Origin: an uncultured Lachnospiraceae bacterium
Lineage (GTDB): Bacteria > Bacillota > Clostridia > Lachnospirales > Lachnospiraceae
Length of the DNA stretch: 51,652 nt
Direction of reading: 5' to 3'
NCBI GenBank assembly: GCA_947589095.1
Contig: CANQBX010000022.1
Span: forward strand, 1-51,652
Positions 26,320 through 34,922 of this stretch are shown here, in pieces (the first letter of the stretch is position 1; each line of letters starts with the position of its first letter). The notes under the pieces were generated by a model, which did no database searches, was not told the origin of the DNA, and saw only the letters and a program-made list of their open reading frames with translations. The position numbers were made by a program, and so were the translations under genes.

Positions 26320-27084
26320 TCAGCTGTTCTTCCGGTACAGGATCAGCAGTCCTTTCAGCAGCAGGTCGTCCACATATGTGATCGTGTGTCTGCAGAGCGG
26401 CGTGAAGAAACGGGCCAGGCCGCCGGTGGCCACCAGGGAGGCGCTCGTGCCAAGCTCTTCTCCCATCCGGTCAATGACGCCGTCCAGCATGGCGGCGGTG
26501 CCGTACATGATACCGGAGCGCATGCAGTCGATGGTGTTCTTGCCGATAACCTTGCCCGGGGTGTCCAGGCTGATATAGGGCAGCTGAGCGGTCTTGCCGC
26601 TTAAGGAATCCAGGGATACCTTGGGGCCGGGAAGGATCACGCCGCCGATGTAGCTGCCGGATCGGTTGACCACGGACATGGTGGTGGCGGTGCCCATATC
26701 GATGATGATGATGGGGCAGGGAAATGCCTGGACGGCCGCTACGGCGTCCACGATCAGGTCGCTGCCCACGGTCTTGGGGTTGTCCATGAGGATGTTCAGG
26801 CCGGTCTTCATGCCGGAGCCGACCAGCATGGGCGTAAAACCGCAGATCTTCCGGACGGCGGAAAGGATCGTGGAGTTCAGCGGCGGGACTACGGACGAGA
26901 GAATGGAACCCTCGATATCCGCGGGCGTGACGCCGTGCAGTTCCAGGATGCTTTTGATGTTGATGGCGTATTCCATGTCGGTCTTGGCGTGGTTGGTAGT
27001 CACGCGTTCCACGAAATAGGTCTGCGTGTCGTCGATGCCGCCGACGACGATGTTGGTGTTGCCCATATCTATGGTAAGGATCAT
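26320..27084 (-). CDS. coaX: Type III pantothenate kinase
   Basis: A 254-residue kinase that phosphorylates pantothenate, the first step of coenzyme A synthesis. The actin-like fold motifs are clear: DMGNTNIVVGG at the N terminus, the substrate motif GSDLIVDAVAA, and DMGTATTMSVV. GGVILPGPKVSLDSL follows. Length is normal for the family. It is on the minus strand. A long hairpin at 27099-27146 stands immediately upstream of its ribosome site. It faces coaBC on the other strand, so two CoA-pathway genes sit back to back. Confidence 0.95.
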   Translation of the reverse strand: MILTIDMGNTNIVVGGIDDTQTYFVERVTTNHAKTDMEYAINIKSILELHGVTPADIEGSILSSVVPPLNSTILSAVRKICGFTPMLVGSGMKTGLNILMDNPKTVGSDLIVDAVAAVQAFPCPIIIIDMGTATTMSVVNRSGSYIGGVILPGPKVSLDSLSGKTAQLPYISLDTPGKVIGKNTIDCMRSGIMYGTAAMLDGVIDRMGEELGTSASLVATGGLARFFTPLCRHTITYVDDLLLKGLLILYRKNS

Positions 27085-27098
27085 ATCTGCTCCGTTCC

Positions 27099-27146
27099 GG
27101 GGGCTTAGGCGGACCGTTCAAATGAACCGGTCCTGCTTAAGCCCCC
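27099..27146. terminator. Long near-perfect hairpin between coaX and coaBC
   Basis: GGGGGCTTAGGCGGACCG (27099-27116) and CCGGTCCTGCTTAAGCCCCC (27127-27146) form about 21 base pairs with two single-base bulges; the stem extends inward through TTC/GAA to an AAAT loop. TTTTCTATTT follows on the plus strand, so by form it is a plus-strand intrinsic terminator. There is no plus-strand gene just upstream, only the antisense of coaX. On the minus strand it would lie in the coaX 5' untranslated region, 14 bases from the start codon. Confidence 0.6.
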
Positions 27147-27156
27147 TTTTCTATTT

Positions 27157-27345
27157 GCGCGGGACGCCGGTGACGCCCTGCCCGTATTTCCATGCGCGCG
27201 GGACGCCGGCGACGCCCTGCCCGTATTTCCATGCGCGCGTGATGCCGGTGACGCCCTGCCCGTATTTCCATGCGCGCGGGACGCCGGTAACGCCCTCCCG
27301 CATTTCCACGCAGGAAAGCGCCGGTGACGCTCTTCTCGTGCGTTC
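27157..27345. repeat. 39-bp tandem repeat (minisatellite), about five copies
   Basis: Four good units begin with the GGGACGCCGG-type core at 27161, 27200, 27239 and 27278, exactly 39 bases apart. The rest of each unit reads through GACGCCCTGCCCGTA and TTTCCATGCGCGC. A fifth, decayed copy follows at about 27315-27345. Differences are single bases. It lies between the hairpin and the coaBC promoter. Short open frames across it on both strands are 13-codon echoes of the repeat and are not taken as genes. Confidence 0.85.
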
Positions 27346-27404
27346 ACGGGCCGCGTTTCTATCAGTTTATCACAGATACTTCTGATTTGCTACTGGAAAT
27401 TTGG

Positions 27405-27433
27405 TTTACAACTAATTTTGACAGTGGTATACT
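27405..27433 (+). promoter_or_regulatory. Sigma-A promoter of coaBC
   Basis: TTTACA (27405-27410), a 17-base spacer, and TATACT (27428-27433), with TGG directly ahead giving an extended -10. The start codon of coaBC is 30 bases downstream. Confidence 0.7.
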
Positions 27434-27462
27434 CTTATGGAGAATTGTATGGAGGGAATGCT

Positions 27463-28662
27463 ATGCTGCAGGGGAAAACAGTCGTGCTGGGTGTCAGCGG
27501 CAGTATTGCCGCGTATAAGATCGCGTCGCTGGCCAGCGCGCTTAAGAAGCTGCACGCGGACGTGCAGGTGATCCTGACGGAGAACGCCGCGCAGTTCATC
27601 ACGCCGGTGACGTTCGAGACGCTGACCGGGAACAAGTGCCTGGTGGATACCTTCGACCGGAATTTCCGGTACAGCGTGGAGCATGTGGCGCTGGCGAAGC
27701 GGGCGGATGTCTTTATGCTGGCGCCGGCTACCGCCAATGTGATCGCGAAGGTGGCCCACGGGCTGGCGGACGATATGCTGACGACCACATTTCTGGCCTG
27801 TAAGTGCCCGAAATACATCGCTCCGGCCATGAACACCCAGATGTATGAGAATCCGATTACGCAGGATAACCTTAAAACCTGTATATCCTATGGGATGCAT
27901 GTGATCGATCCGGCGGTAGGTTATCTGGCCTGCGGGGATACCGGGGCCGGGAAGATGCCGGAGCCGGAGGTGCTTCTGGATTACATTCTGCAGGAGATCG
28001 CCTGTGAGAAGGATCTGGCAGGGAAAAGGATCCTGGTGACGGCGGGGCCGACGCAGGAGGCCATCGATCCGGTGCGGTATCTGACCAACCATTCGTCCGG
28101 GAAAATGGGCTACGCGATCGCGCGGGCCGCGGCGCGGCGCGGCGCGGAGGTGACGCTGGTAACCGGGCCGACGCAGATCGAGAAGCCGCGGTTTGTAAAG
28201 GTAGTGGAAGTGACGGACGCCGGGGAGATGTTCGGTGCGGTGACGGCGGTGAGCGGGCGGCAGGACGCAATTATCAAGGCGGCCGCGGTGGCGGATTACC
28301 GGCCTGCGCAGGTATCGGATGAGAAGGTGAAGAAGAAGGACGGAGAACTCTCGATCGCCCTTGAGCGGACGGACGATATCCTGCAGTACCTTGGCGAACA
28401 TAAGCAGCCGGGACAGCTTCTGTGCGGCTTCTCGATGGAGACGGAGAATCTGCTGGAGAATTCCAGACAGAAGCTGGTTAAGAAGAACCTGGATATGGTA
28501 GCCGCCAATAATGTGAAGGTGGCCGGCGCCGGTTTCGGCGTGGATACCAATGTGGTGACGCTGATCACGGCGGACGGCGAGACGGAACTGGGGATCATGG
28601 GCAAAGACGAGGTGGCGGACAGGCTGCTGACGGAGCTGTTCGCCATGAAGGGATCCGTATAA
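27463..28662 (+). CDS. coaBC: Bifunctional phosphopantothenoylcysteine decarboxylase/synthase
   Basis: A 399-residue fusion that joins cysteine to 4'-phosphopantothenate and decarboxylates the product, two steps of coenzyme A synthesis. The N-terminal CoaC half has GSIAAYKIASL, VEHVALAKRAD with the catalytic His, and PAMNTQMYENP. LACGDTGAGKM carries the CoaC cysteine. The CoaB half begins near residue 190 with ILVTAGPTQEAIDPVRYL and SSGKMGYAIA, and has KVKKKDG, the reactive lysine motif. ATG 27463 follows GGAGGGAA and is preferred to an upstream in-frame start at 27418, which lies inside the promoter. Confidence 0.95.
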   Translation: MLQGKTVVLGVSGSIAAYKIASLASALKKLHADVQVILTENAAQFITPVTFETLTGNKCLVDTFDRNFRYSVEHVALAKRADVFMLAPATANVIAKVAHGLADDMLTTTFLACKCPKYIAPAMNTQMYENPITQDNLKTCISYGMHVIDPAVGYLACGDTGAGKMPEPEVLLDYILQEIACEKDLAGKRILVTAGPTQEAIDPVRYLTNHSSGKMGYAIARAAARRGAEVTLVTGPTQIEKPRFVKVVEVTDAGEMFGAVTAVSGRQDAIIKAAAVADYRPAQVSDEKVKKKDGELSIALERTDDILQYLGEHKQPGQLLCGFSMETENLLENSRQKLVKKNLDMVAANNVKVAGAGFGVDTNVVTLITADGETELGIMGKDEVADRLLTELFAMKGSV

Positions 28663-28698
28663 GGAATGGAATGCTGAGGAGATAAGGAGGAAAAGAGA

Positions 28699-29694
28699 AT
28701 GAGGTATCAGGTGGAGTCGATCGCTGTTCCCGGTCAGAAGACCGGCGCGGCGGAACTGCGGGAGTATATTCTGGATCCGGTCAGCGTGGCGCCGAAGCGG
28801 CTGCGCCCGGCTGTGATCGTCTGTCCGGGCGGCGGATACGCGTTCTGCAGCGACCGGGAGGCGGAGCCGGTGGTCATGCAGTTTCTGGCTATGGGGTGCC
28901 ATTGCTTCTGCTTATATTACAGCGTGGCGCCGGAGAATCATTTTCCGGTATCGTTGTGGGAAGCCGCGAAGGCGGTGGCGGAGGTGCGCAGCCACAGCGA
29001 GGAATGGCTGGTGGACCCGGATCAGATCTATATCTGCGGATTCTCGGCGGGAGGCCATCTGGCCTGCAGTCTGGGAATGTTCTGGAACCGGGAGTTTGTG
29101 TATGAGCCCCTGGGACTTTCGGCGGCGGATGTGAAGCCGGGCGGCATGATCCTTGGATATCCGGTGATCTCCGGCGGGGCGTTCGCTCACAGGGGGTCGT
29201 TTGAAAACCTTCTGAGGAAGGAAGGACAGAAGATAACGGTTGACGAATATTTCCGGCAGTATGTGAGCGCTCCAGGAGAAGCGGGGGCGTCCTGCGGCTC
29301 TGGGAATGAGGCGTTTCCGCAGGGGAATACGGTAAGCGGCGGACCGGCCGGGACGGCCGCCGGGAGCCCGGGCTGCACGGAGGAGGAGAGCCGCGGGACG
29401 ATGGTGGATTTTGTCTCGCTTGAGAAGAGGGCGTCGGCGGATTCGCCCCGCGCGTTCGTGTGGCATACTTACGAGGACGGCTCTGTACCGGTGGAGAACA
29501 GCCTTATGCTGGCGGCGGCTCTGCGCGGCTGCGGCGTGAATGTGGAGCTGCATATTTTCCCGAAGGGCGCGCACGGCCTGTCTCTGGCGAATGAGGAGAC
29601 CTCTGCGCCGAAAAGCACCCAGCTGATGCCGGCGGTGCAGGAGTGGATCCCGCTGGTGCATACATGGATCGATGGATGGAAGCAAACTCCTTGA
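28699..29694 (+). CDS. Alpha/beta hydrolase (esterase/acetyl-xylan-esterase-like)
   Basis: A 331-residue cytoplasmic hydrolase with no signal peptide. The oxyanion-hole motif is CPGGGY (42-47), the nucleophile is Ser116 in GFSAGG, and likely acid and base are Asp260 (TYEDGSVP) and His292 (KGAHGL). The fold matches the BD-FAE/carboxylesterase group that deacylates sugars or small esters. Residues about 191-237 are a Gly/Ala/Ser-rich, low-complexity insertion with no counterpart I recall in the family. It starts 36 bases after coaBC behind AAGGAGG and may be co-transcribed. Confidence 0.8.
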   Translation: MRYQVESIAVPGQKTGAAELREYILDPVSVAPKRLRPAVIVCPGGGYAFCSDREAEPVVMQFLAMGCHCFCLYYSVAPENHFPVSLWEAAKAVAEVRSHSEEWLVDPDQIYICGFSAGGHLACSLGMFWNREFVYEPLGLSAADVKPGGMILGYPVISGGAFAHRGSFENLLRKEGQKITVDEYFRQYVSAPGEAGASCGSGNEAFPQGNTVSGGPAGTAAGSPGCTEEESRGTMVDFVSLEKRASADSPRAFVWHTYEDGSVPVENSLMLAAALRGCGVNVELHIFPKGAHGLSLANEETSAPKSTQLMPAVQEWIPLVHTWIDGWKQTP

Positions 29695-29809
29695 CGGTAC
29701 GGAGATTTCATATTACAATGCGGATGATCTGAGAATTTCGTATCAGTCCGGACGCCGGTATATACAGCGGATCGTCCGGGAACAACGCAGGGAGACCGGA
29801 GGAATCATT

Positions 29810-31402
29810 TTGTCAAATATAGCAGAAGAGATTAAGAAACGAAGAACATTTGCGATCATATCCCACCCGGACGCCGGCAAGACGACGCTGACGGAGAAAT
29901 TCCTTCTCTACGGCGGCGCGATCAACCTGGCGGGCACGGTGAAGGGCCGCAAGGCCACGAAGCACGCGGTCTCCGACTGGATGGACATCGAGAAGGAGAG
30001 AGGAATTTCGGTAACCTCCTCGGCCATGCAGTTCGAGTACGACGGCTACTGCATCAATATCCTGGATACGCCGGGCCATCAGGATTTCTCCGAGGACACC
30101 TACCGGACGCTGATGGCGGCGGACAGCGCGGTCATGGTCATCGACGGCTCCAAGGGCGTGGAGGCCCAGACCATCAAGCTGTTCAAGGTCTGCGTGATGC
30201 GGGGGATCCCCATTTTCACGTTTATCAATAAGCTGGACCGGGAGGCGAAGGATCCGTTCGAGCTGATGGACGACATTGAAAATGTCCTCGGGATCCGGAC
30301 CTGTCCCATCAACTGGCCCATCGGCTGCGGGAAGAATTTCAAGGGCGTTTACGATCGGAATACCCGCAGGATCACGACCTTTACGGCGGCCATGGGCGGC
30401 CAGAAGGAGGTGGCGTCCCAGACCTTCGATCTGGAAAGCGCGGAGGCGGAAACGGCGGTCGGGTTCGATTATTATCGGCAGCTTAAGGAAGAGATCGAGC
30501 TTTTGGACGGCGCGGCGGATGAATTCGATCTGGAGCGGGTGCGGCGGGGGAACCTGTCGCCGGTCTTCTTCGGATCGGCGCTGACCAATTTCGGCGTGGA
30601 GACGTTTCTAAGGCATTTCCTGGATATGACCACGTCGCCGCTTCCCCGGAAGACGACGACCGGCGAGATCGATCCGTTTAAGGAACCGTTCTCGGCCTTT
30701 GTGTTCAAGATCCAGGCCAATATGAACAAGGCCCACCGGGACCGGATCGCGTTCATGCGGATCGTGTCCGGCAGGTTTGAGGCGGGCATGGAGGTCAACC
30801 ATGTGCAGGGCGGCAGGAAGCTGCGTCTGTCCCAGCCCCAGCAGCTGATGGCTCAGGACCGGAAGATCGTGGACGAGGCTTACGCCGGGGATATCATCGG
30901 CGTGTTCGATCCGGGAATCTTCTCCATCGGCGACACCCTGTGCCTGTCCAATGAGAAGTTTGAGTTCGAAGGCATCCCCACCTTCGCGCCGGAGCATTTC
31001 GCCCGGGTGCGGCAGGTGGATACGATGAAGCGGAAGCAGTTCTTAAAAGGCGTGAACCAGATCGCCCAGGAAGGCGCGATCCAGATCTTCCAGGAGTTCA
31101 ACACCGGCATGGAGGAGATCATCGTCGGCGTCGTCGGCGAGCTGCAGTTCGAGGTGCTGACCTACCGGCTGGAGAATGAGTACGGCGTCGAGGTCAAGCT
31201 GGATCAGCTGCCATACGAATACATCCGCTGGGTCGAGAATAAGGATCAGATCGACGTGGAGAAGATCCAGGGCACCTCCGACATGAAGCGTATTCGCGAC
31301 CTGAAAGGCAATCCGCTTCTGCTGTTCGTCAACAGCTGGAGCGTAGGGATGGTAGAGGACCGGAATCCGAATTTGGTCTTGAGTGAGTTTGGTCGCAACT
31401 AG
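29810..31402 (+). CDS. prfC: Peptide chain release factor 3
   Basis: A 530-residue translational GTPase that removes RF1/RF2 from ribosomes after termination. The G domain has SHPDAGKTTLTEKFL (P loop), RGISVTSSAMQF (switch region), LDTPGHQDFSEDTY and FINKLDREAKDP. Domains II and III follow, ending SEFGRN. TTG 29810 is the start: GGAGG lies at 29798-29802 with seven-base spacing, and the resulting length is normal for RF3. An in-frame ATG at 29672 would add 46 residues and run back into the esterase gene. The 107 bases after it hold no T-tailed hairpin. Confidence 0.93.
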   Translation: MSNIAEEIKKRRTFAIISHPDAGKTTLTEKFLLYGGAINLAGTVKGRKATKHAVSDWMDIEKERGISVTSSAMQFEYDGYCINILDTPGHQDFSEDTYRTLMAADSAVMVIDGSKGVEAQTIKLFKVCVMRGIPIFTFINKLDREAKDPFELMDDIENVLGIRTCPINWPIGCGKNFKGVYDRNTRRITTFTAAMGGQKEVASQTFDLESAEAETAVGFDYYRQLKEEIELLDGAADEFDLERVRRGNLSPVFFGSALTNFGVETFLRHFLDMTTSPLPRKTTTGEIDPFKEPFSAFVFKIQANMNKAHRDRIAFMRIVSGRFEAGMEVNHVQGGRKLRLSQPQQLMAQDRKIVDEAYAGDIIGVFDPGIFSIGDTLCLSNEKFEFEGIPTFAPEHFARVRQVDTMKRKQFLKGVNQIAQEGAIQIFQEFNTGMEEIIVGVVGELQFEVLTYRLENEYGVEVKLDQLPYEYIRWVENKDQIDVEKIQGTSDMKRIRDLKGNPLLLFVNSWSVGMVEDRNPNLVLSEFGRN

Positions 31403-31509
31403 GAGCGAGGTGTTATCCGGAGCCATGCGTCCGGCACAGCCGCAGCTCGTCCTTCCACCCCTAAAAGTTTATTTCTAAATAAAATCAAGGAAAGCGAGGT
31501 ATCCCACCC

Positions 31510-33036
31510 ATGAAATACCAAAACGAAATCGCCGCCTACATCGATGCGCACACCGAAGAGATGATCGAAGACATTTTCACTCTCTGCCGCATCAACAGCG
31601 AGCGCATGCCCGCCGAGGAAGGCAGGCCCTACGGCCCCGGCCCTGCCGAGGCCCTCGCCGCCGCCCTTAAAATGGCGGAATCTTATGGCTTCACTACCCG
31701 TAATTACGACAACTACGTAGGGACCGTCGACCTGAACGACAGCCCCAAACAGCTTGATATCCTGGCCCATCTGGACGTAGTCCCCGCCGGCGAAGGCTGG
31801 CAGGTCACGGAACCGTTTTCCCCGATCCGCAAGGATGGCAGGCTCTATGGCCGCGGCACCTCCGACGATAAGGGGCCGGCGGTAGCCGCCCTCTATGCGC
31901 TGCGCTGCGTAAAGGAGCTGGGTCTCCCGGTCTCGAAAAATGTGCGTCTGATCCTGGGCTGCGACGAGGAGTGCGGAAGCTCGGATATCGCCCATTATTA
32001 CAGGATCGAAAAGGAAGCGCCGATGACCTTCTCGCCGGACGCGGATTTCCCGGTGACGAACATCGAGAAAGGACGCCTGGCGGGGCAGTTCGACGCGGAT
32101 TTCGCGGCCGGCGCGGCTCTGCCCAGGCTGGTGAGCGTGGACGCCGGGATTAAGGTGAATGTAGTGCCGGGAAAGGCGTTTGCGGTTGTCGAGGGCCTTG
32201 GCAGGGAGGAAATGGAGAAGACAGCGGCGGATGTGACGGCGGAGACGGGCGTGCAGTTCCTGCTGGAAGCCTGCGAAGGCGGAAACAAAACGGATGCGCA
32301 GGCGGCCGGCGATGCCGGTGCGGCGGCCGGGGACGACGCAGCTTCCGGCGGGAAAACCGCGGCGGCTTCGGATGCGGAGAGCGCGGCGCAAACCGCCTGC
32401 TGTGTAAAGATCACCGCCGTCGGCGAAGGCGCCCACGCGGCCGGCCCGCAGGCAGGCAACAACGCCCTGACCGGTCTTCTGACCTATCTGACGAGACTTC
32501 CGCTTGCGCCATGCCCGCAGATGACGGCGGTGGCGGACCTGTTAAGCCTGATGCCGCACGGCGACGTGAACGGCAGGGCGATGGGGATCGATCTGAAGGA
32601 TGAAATTTCCGGCGAGCTGACGCTGGCCTTCACGATGCTGAAGGTGACAGACGTCCGTTTGGAGGGGATGTTCGACGTTCGATGCCCGGTCTGCGCGACG
32701 GCGGAGAATATGCTGAATGTGGCGAAAGCCGCGATGGCGGCGAAAGGAATCACGCTGCGTAACGATTCCTTCAATCCGCCCCACCATGTGGACGCCAACT
32801 CCCATTTCGTGCAGACGCTTCTGGCGGTTTACGAGGCGTATACCGGGAAGAAGGGGGAGTGCCAGTCCATGGGCGGCGGCACCTATGTCCATCATCTGGC
32901 AAACGGGGTCGCTTTCGGCGCGTCCATGCCGGGAACGGACAACCGGATGCACGGGGCCGACGAGAGGGCGGAGCTTTACGATCTGGTAACCAGCGCCAAG
33001 ATCTTCGCGCTGGCGATCGCGGAGCTGTGCGCGTAG
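31510..33036 (+). CDS. pepV: PepV-like M20 family dipeptidase
   Basis: A 508-residue metallopeptidase of the Sapep/PepV type, which cleaves dipeptides in the cytoplasm. Metal-site motifs are HLDVVP (His88, Asp90), GRGTSDDKGP (Asp119), and CDEECGSSD (Glu153/154), with HH near residue 460 in GGTYVHHL. NNALTGLLTYL and FDVRCPVCAT belong to the lid domain. Residues about 257-297 are an Ala/Gly/Asp-rich low-complexity insertion. The ribosome site is poor: GCGAGG is eleven bases from the ATG. A strong terminator follows the gene. Confidence 0.88.
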   Translation: MKYQNEIAAYIDAHTEEMIEDIFTLCRINSERMPAEEGRPYGPGPAEALAAALKMAESYGFTTRNYDNYVGTVDLNDSPKQLDILAHLDVVPAGEGWQVTEPFSPIRKDGRLYGRGTSDDKGPAVAALYALRCVKELGLPVSKNVRLILGCDEECGSSDIAHYYRIEKEAPMTFSPDADFPVTNIEKGRLAGQFDADFAAGAALPRLVSVDAGIKVNVVPGKAFAVVEGLGREEMEKTAADVTAETGVQFLLEACEGGNKTDAQAAGDAGAAAGDDAASGGKTAAASDAESAAQTACCVKITAVGEGAHAAGPQAGNNALTGLLTYLTRLPLAPCPQMTAVADLLSLMPHGDVNGRAMGIDLKDEISGELTLAFTMLKVTDVRLEGMFDVRCPVCATAENMLNVAKAAMAAKGITLRNDSFNPPHHVDANSHFVQTLLAVYEAYTGKKGECQSMGGGTYVHHLANGVAFGASMPGTDNRMHGADERAELYDLVTSAKIFALAIAELCA

Positions 33037-33162
33037 GAAGGCGCTGCCTATCCGGAAGCTTCAGGCGCTTCGATGCGTCTGCGGCAGACGAAAAATTCGG
33101 ATCTGCCGGGTCCGTTGGCGGTCAGACTTGGCACAGCGGCGCGGTGCTGATGATAAGATAAG

Positions 33163-33199
33163 ATCCTGCGGGGCGGAGAAAACGCCCTGCGGGATTTTT
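33163..33199 (+). terminator. Intrinsic terminator of pepV
   Basis: ATCCTGCGGGGCG (33163-33175) pairs with CGCCCTGCGGGAT (33183-33195) with two G-T pairs, around GAGAAAA, followed by TTTTTC. It lies 126 bases past the pepV stop and 34 bases before the end of the convergent glycosyltransferase gene. Confidence 0.8.
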
Positions 33200-33232
33200 C
33201 TGAATCCATACATAATATTATCCGTCCGGCGT

Positions 33233-34621
33233 TTAATTCCGGAGCGCATCCTGGATATTGAGCTTCCGTTTCTCGTTCAGCTTCTCGTACATCGCCCGTT
33301 CTTCCGGGGAGAAGCCCTCGTACTGGATCTGTTCCAGATCGCACAGGACGAACAAAAGCTCCGACATTACATTTTCCGCTTCCTGCGTTACCGTGTATTC
33401 CTTCTCGCCGGCCTTCTGCTTTTCCTCTTTCTGTTTTGAATCCTTCTGCTTTTCTTCCTTCTGCAGTTTTTTTGCCTCGGCTCTGGTCTTTGTGCGGTCT
33501 TTCTCGACAACTGCGAGCATTTCCTTGCCGAGAAGCTTCTGGATCGACGCGGACAGTTCACGCCTGGTAATATTCAGAAGGGCCGCGATCTCTTTTAAGG
33601 TGCATTTCTCGTGGGGCTGGCCCAGGAAATACAATAGCTTCACGTCGACGGTGGACAGATCGTTCCGCAGCGCCACGATGTCGAGCAGCCGTTCCTGCAG
33701 CTTCCGTTCCCGGTAGGCGTCGAAGAACACGCCTTCCCCTTCCAGGGCGCCTTCGCCGATCCGCGTCCGCTCGTAGCCCAGCCGGTAGGTTCCGGGGATA
33801 TTTAGGGGAGATACGCTGCCGTCGCTGGCGGCGTCGAACAGGAAGCGGTATACCTGCCCTTTCCGCTTCTCGTAATCCATATCGTCGAAAACGTCCTTAT
33901 AGAAATCGTTGTAGCAGGCGAAAACGGTTCGCTTCATCTGGATCGTCTTCTTCACGCTGATCCCCTGGGAGACCAGGGAGCCCTTCGTCTTGACATAATA
34001 ATATACGGGGATCCGAAGGGCGTAGATGGTTCCGGCGTGCCGGACGTATTCCAGATTGAACATAAAGTCCTCGCACCAGCTGACGGAGCAGTCCATCCGC
34101 AAACGGTATTTTTCTATGATCGAACGTTTATACAGCTTGTTCCACAGAACTCCGTAATAGAAATCCGCAGGCTTCTGCATCATCTTGATGGCGAAATCCG
34201 CCTGTTCCATGACTCCTTCTTCTTCGATGCTCCCCTTCTGGGAGACGCGTTCCCCGATCACCCGGTAGAAATCGGCGATGACCATGTCGCAGTTATGCTC
34301 CGTGATGGCCTGCACCAGGAATTTGGTCGCCTCCGGCGTGAGCCAGTCGTCGCTGTCCGCGAACTGCAGATACTTCCCCTTGGCCCGCGCGATCCCCCGG
34401 TTGCGCGTGTCGGAAACGCCCGAATTCGCTTTGTGCAGTACCCGGACGCGCGGATCCTTCTTGGCGTACGCGTCGCAGATCTCCCCCGAAGCGTCCGTGC
34501 TTCCGTCGTCCAATAAGAGAAGCTCAAAATCCCTGTATTCCTGGTTCAGGATGCTGTTCACACATCGGTCGATCGTTTTTTCGGCGTTATAAACCGGTAC
34601 AATAATGCTTACCAGCGGCAT
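33233..34621 (-). CDS. GT2 glycosyltransferase fused to a MarR-like winged helix
   Basis: A 462-residue protein on the minus strand. Residues 1-230 are a GT-A glycosyltransferase: VSIIVPVYNAEKT, LLLDDGSTDAS, the DXD region FADSDDWL (87-94) and WCEDFMFNLEY (182-192). From about 320 the sequence becomes MarR-like: LSTVDVKLLYFL, the helix-turn-helix TLKEIAALLNITRRELSASI, QKLLGKEMLA, then YTVTQEAENVMSELLFVL and a final helix. A Lys/Glu/Gln-rich insertion at 375-407 sits where the wing is expected. No signal peptide or membrane segment is seen. A sugar transferase joined to a DNA-binding fold is unexpected; the helix could serve DNA, protein or dimer contacts. It is monocistronic. Confidence 0.82.
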   Translation of the reverse strand: MPLVSIIVPVYNAEKTIDRCVNSILNQEYRDFELLLLDDGSTDASGEICDAYAKKDPRVRVLHKANSGVSDTRNRGIARAKGKYLQFADSDDWLTPEATKFLVQAITEHNCDMVIADFYRVIGERVSQKGSIEEEGVMEQADFAIKMMQKPADFYYGVLWNKLYKRSIIEKYRLRMDCSVSWCEDFMFNLEYVRHAGTIYALRIPVYYYVKTKGSLVSQGISVKKTIQMKRTVFACYNDFYKDVFDDMDYEKRKGQVYRFLFDAASDGSVSPLNIPGTYRLGYERTRIGEGALEGEGVFFDAYRERKLQERLLDIVALRNDLSTVDVKLLYFLGQPHEKCTLKEIAALLNITRRELSASIQKLLGKEMLAVVEKDRTKTRAEAKKLQKEEKQKDSKQKEEKQKAGEKEYTVTQEAENVMSELLFVLCDLEQIQYEGFSPEERAMYEKLNEKRKLNIQDALRN

Positions 34622-34700
34622 TGTTCTGTAATCTCCTTCTTCGGTGTTCCGCGCTGCCGCGGAAGCTGTCCGGCGGCGCGGATTTCATGACTTTAAAGTT

Positions 34701-34729
34701 ATAATATCATAAAAGAATGGGTTTTACAA
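34701..34729 (-). promoter_or_regulatory. Sigma-A promoter of the GT2-MarR gene
   Basis: On the minus strand TTGTAA (34729-34724) is followed by a 17-base spacer and TATTAT (34706-34701). The start codon is about 80 bases further, so a leader of roughly 70 bases is predicted. Confidence 0.6.
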
Positions 34730-34787
34730 TGCCCGCCGGAAGACGTCTGTTCAGTAAATAAAAGATAGTGAAATGGAGTCTCGGATG

Positions 34788-34878
34788 TGGTATGATAACG
34801 AGGAGAGCGCCAATGACGTTTGTGTCAATCAACATTTGACGAGTAACTCCATCGAGATACAAGTCGAGATGGTATGAT
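34788..34878 (+). promoter_or_regulatory. Duplicated extended -10 elements before the flavodoxin-like gene
   Basis: TGGTATGATAA occurs twice, at 34788-34798 and 34870-34880. Each has the extended -10 form TGnTATGAT but no good -35. An inverted repeat GTCAA/TTGAC (34824-34840) lies between them. This 300-base stretch (34622-34922) shows nothing else I can name apart from the minus-strand promoter. Confidence 0.35.
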
Positions 34879-34922
34879 AAGGTGCAAAACTGTCAAGGTA
34901 TTTTTCGGTTGAGGAGGAGAAG

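Noticed and set aside
27157-27345. CRISPR-like array
   Set aside because: Units are contiguous 39-base tandem copies with no unique spacers and no cas genes in the window.
27105-27347. Repeat protein on the minus strand with 13-residue units
   Set aside because: It is a translation of the 39-bp repeat, also open on the other strand, with no ribosome site.
27412-28902. 496-codon open frame on the minus strand
   Set aside because: Antisense shadow of coaBC, which has complete family motifs and its own promoter.
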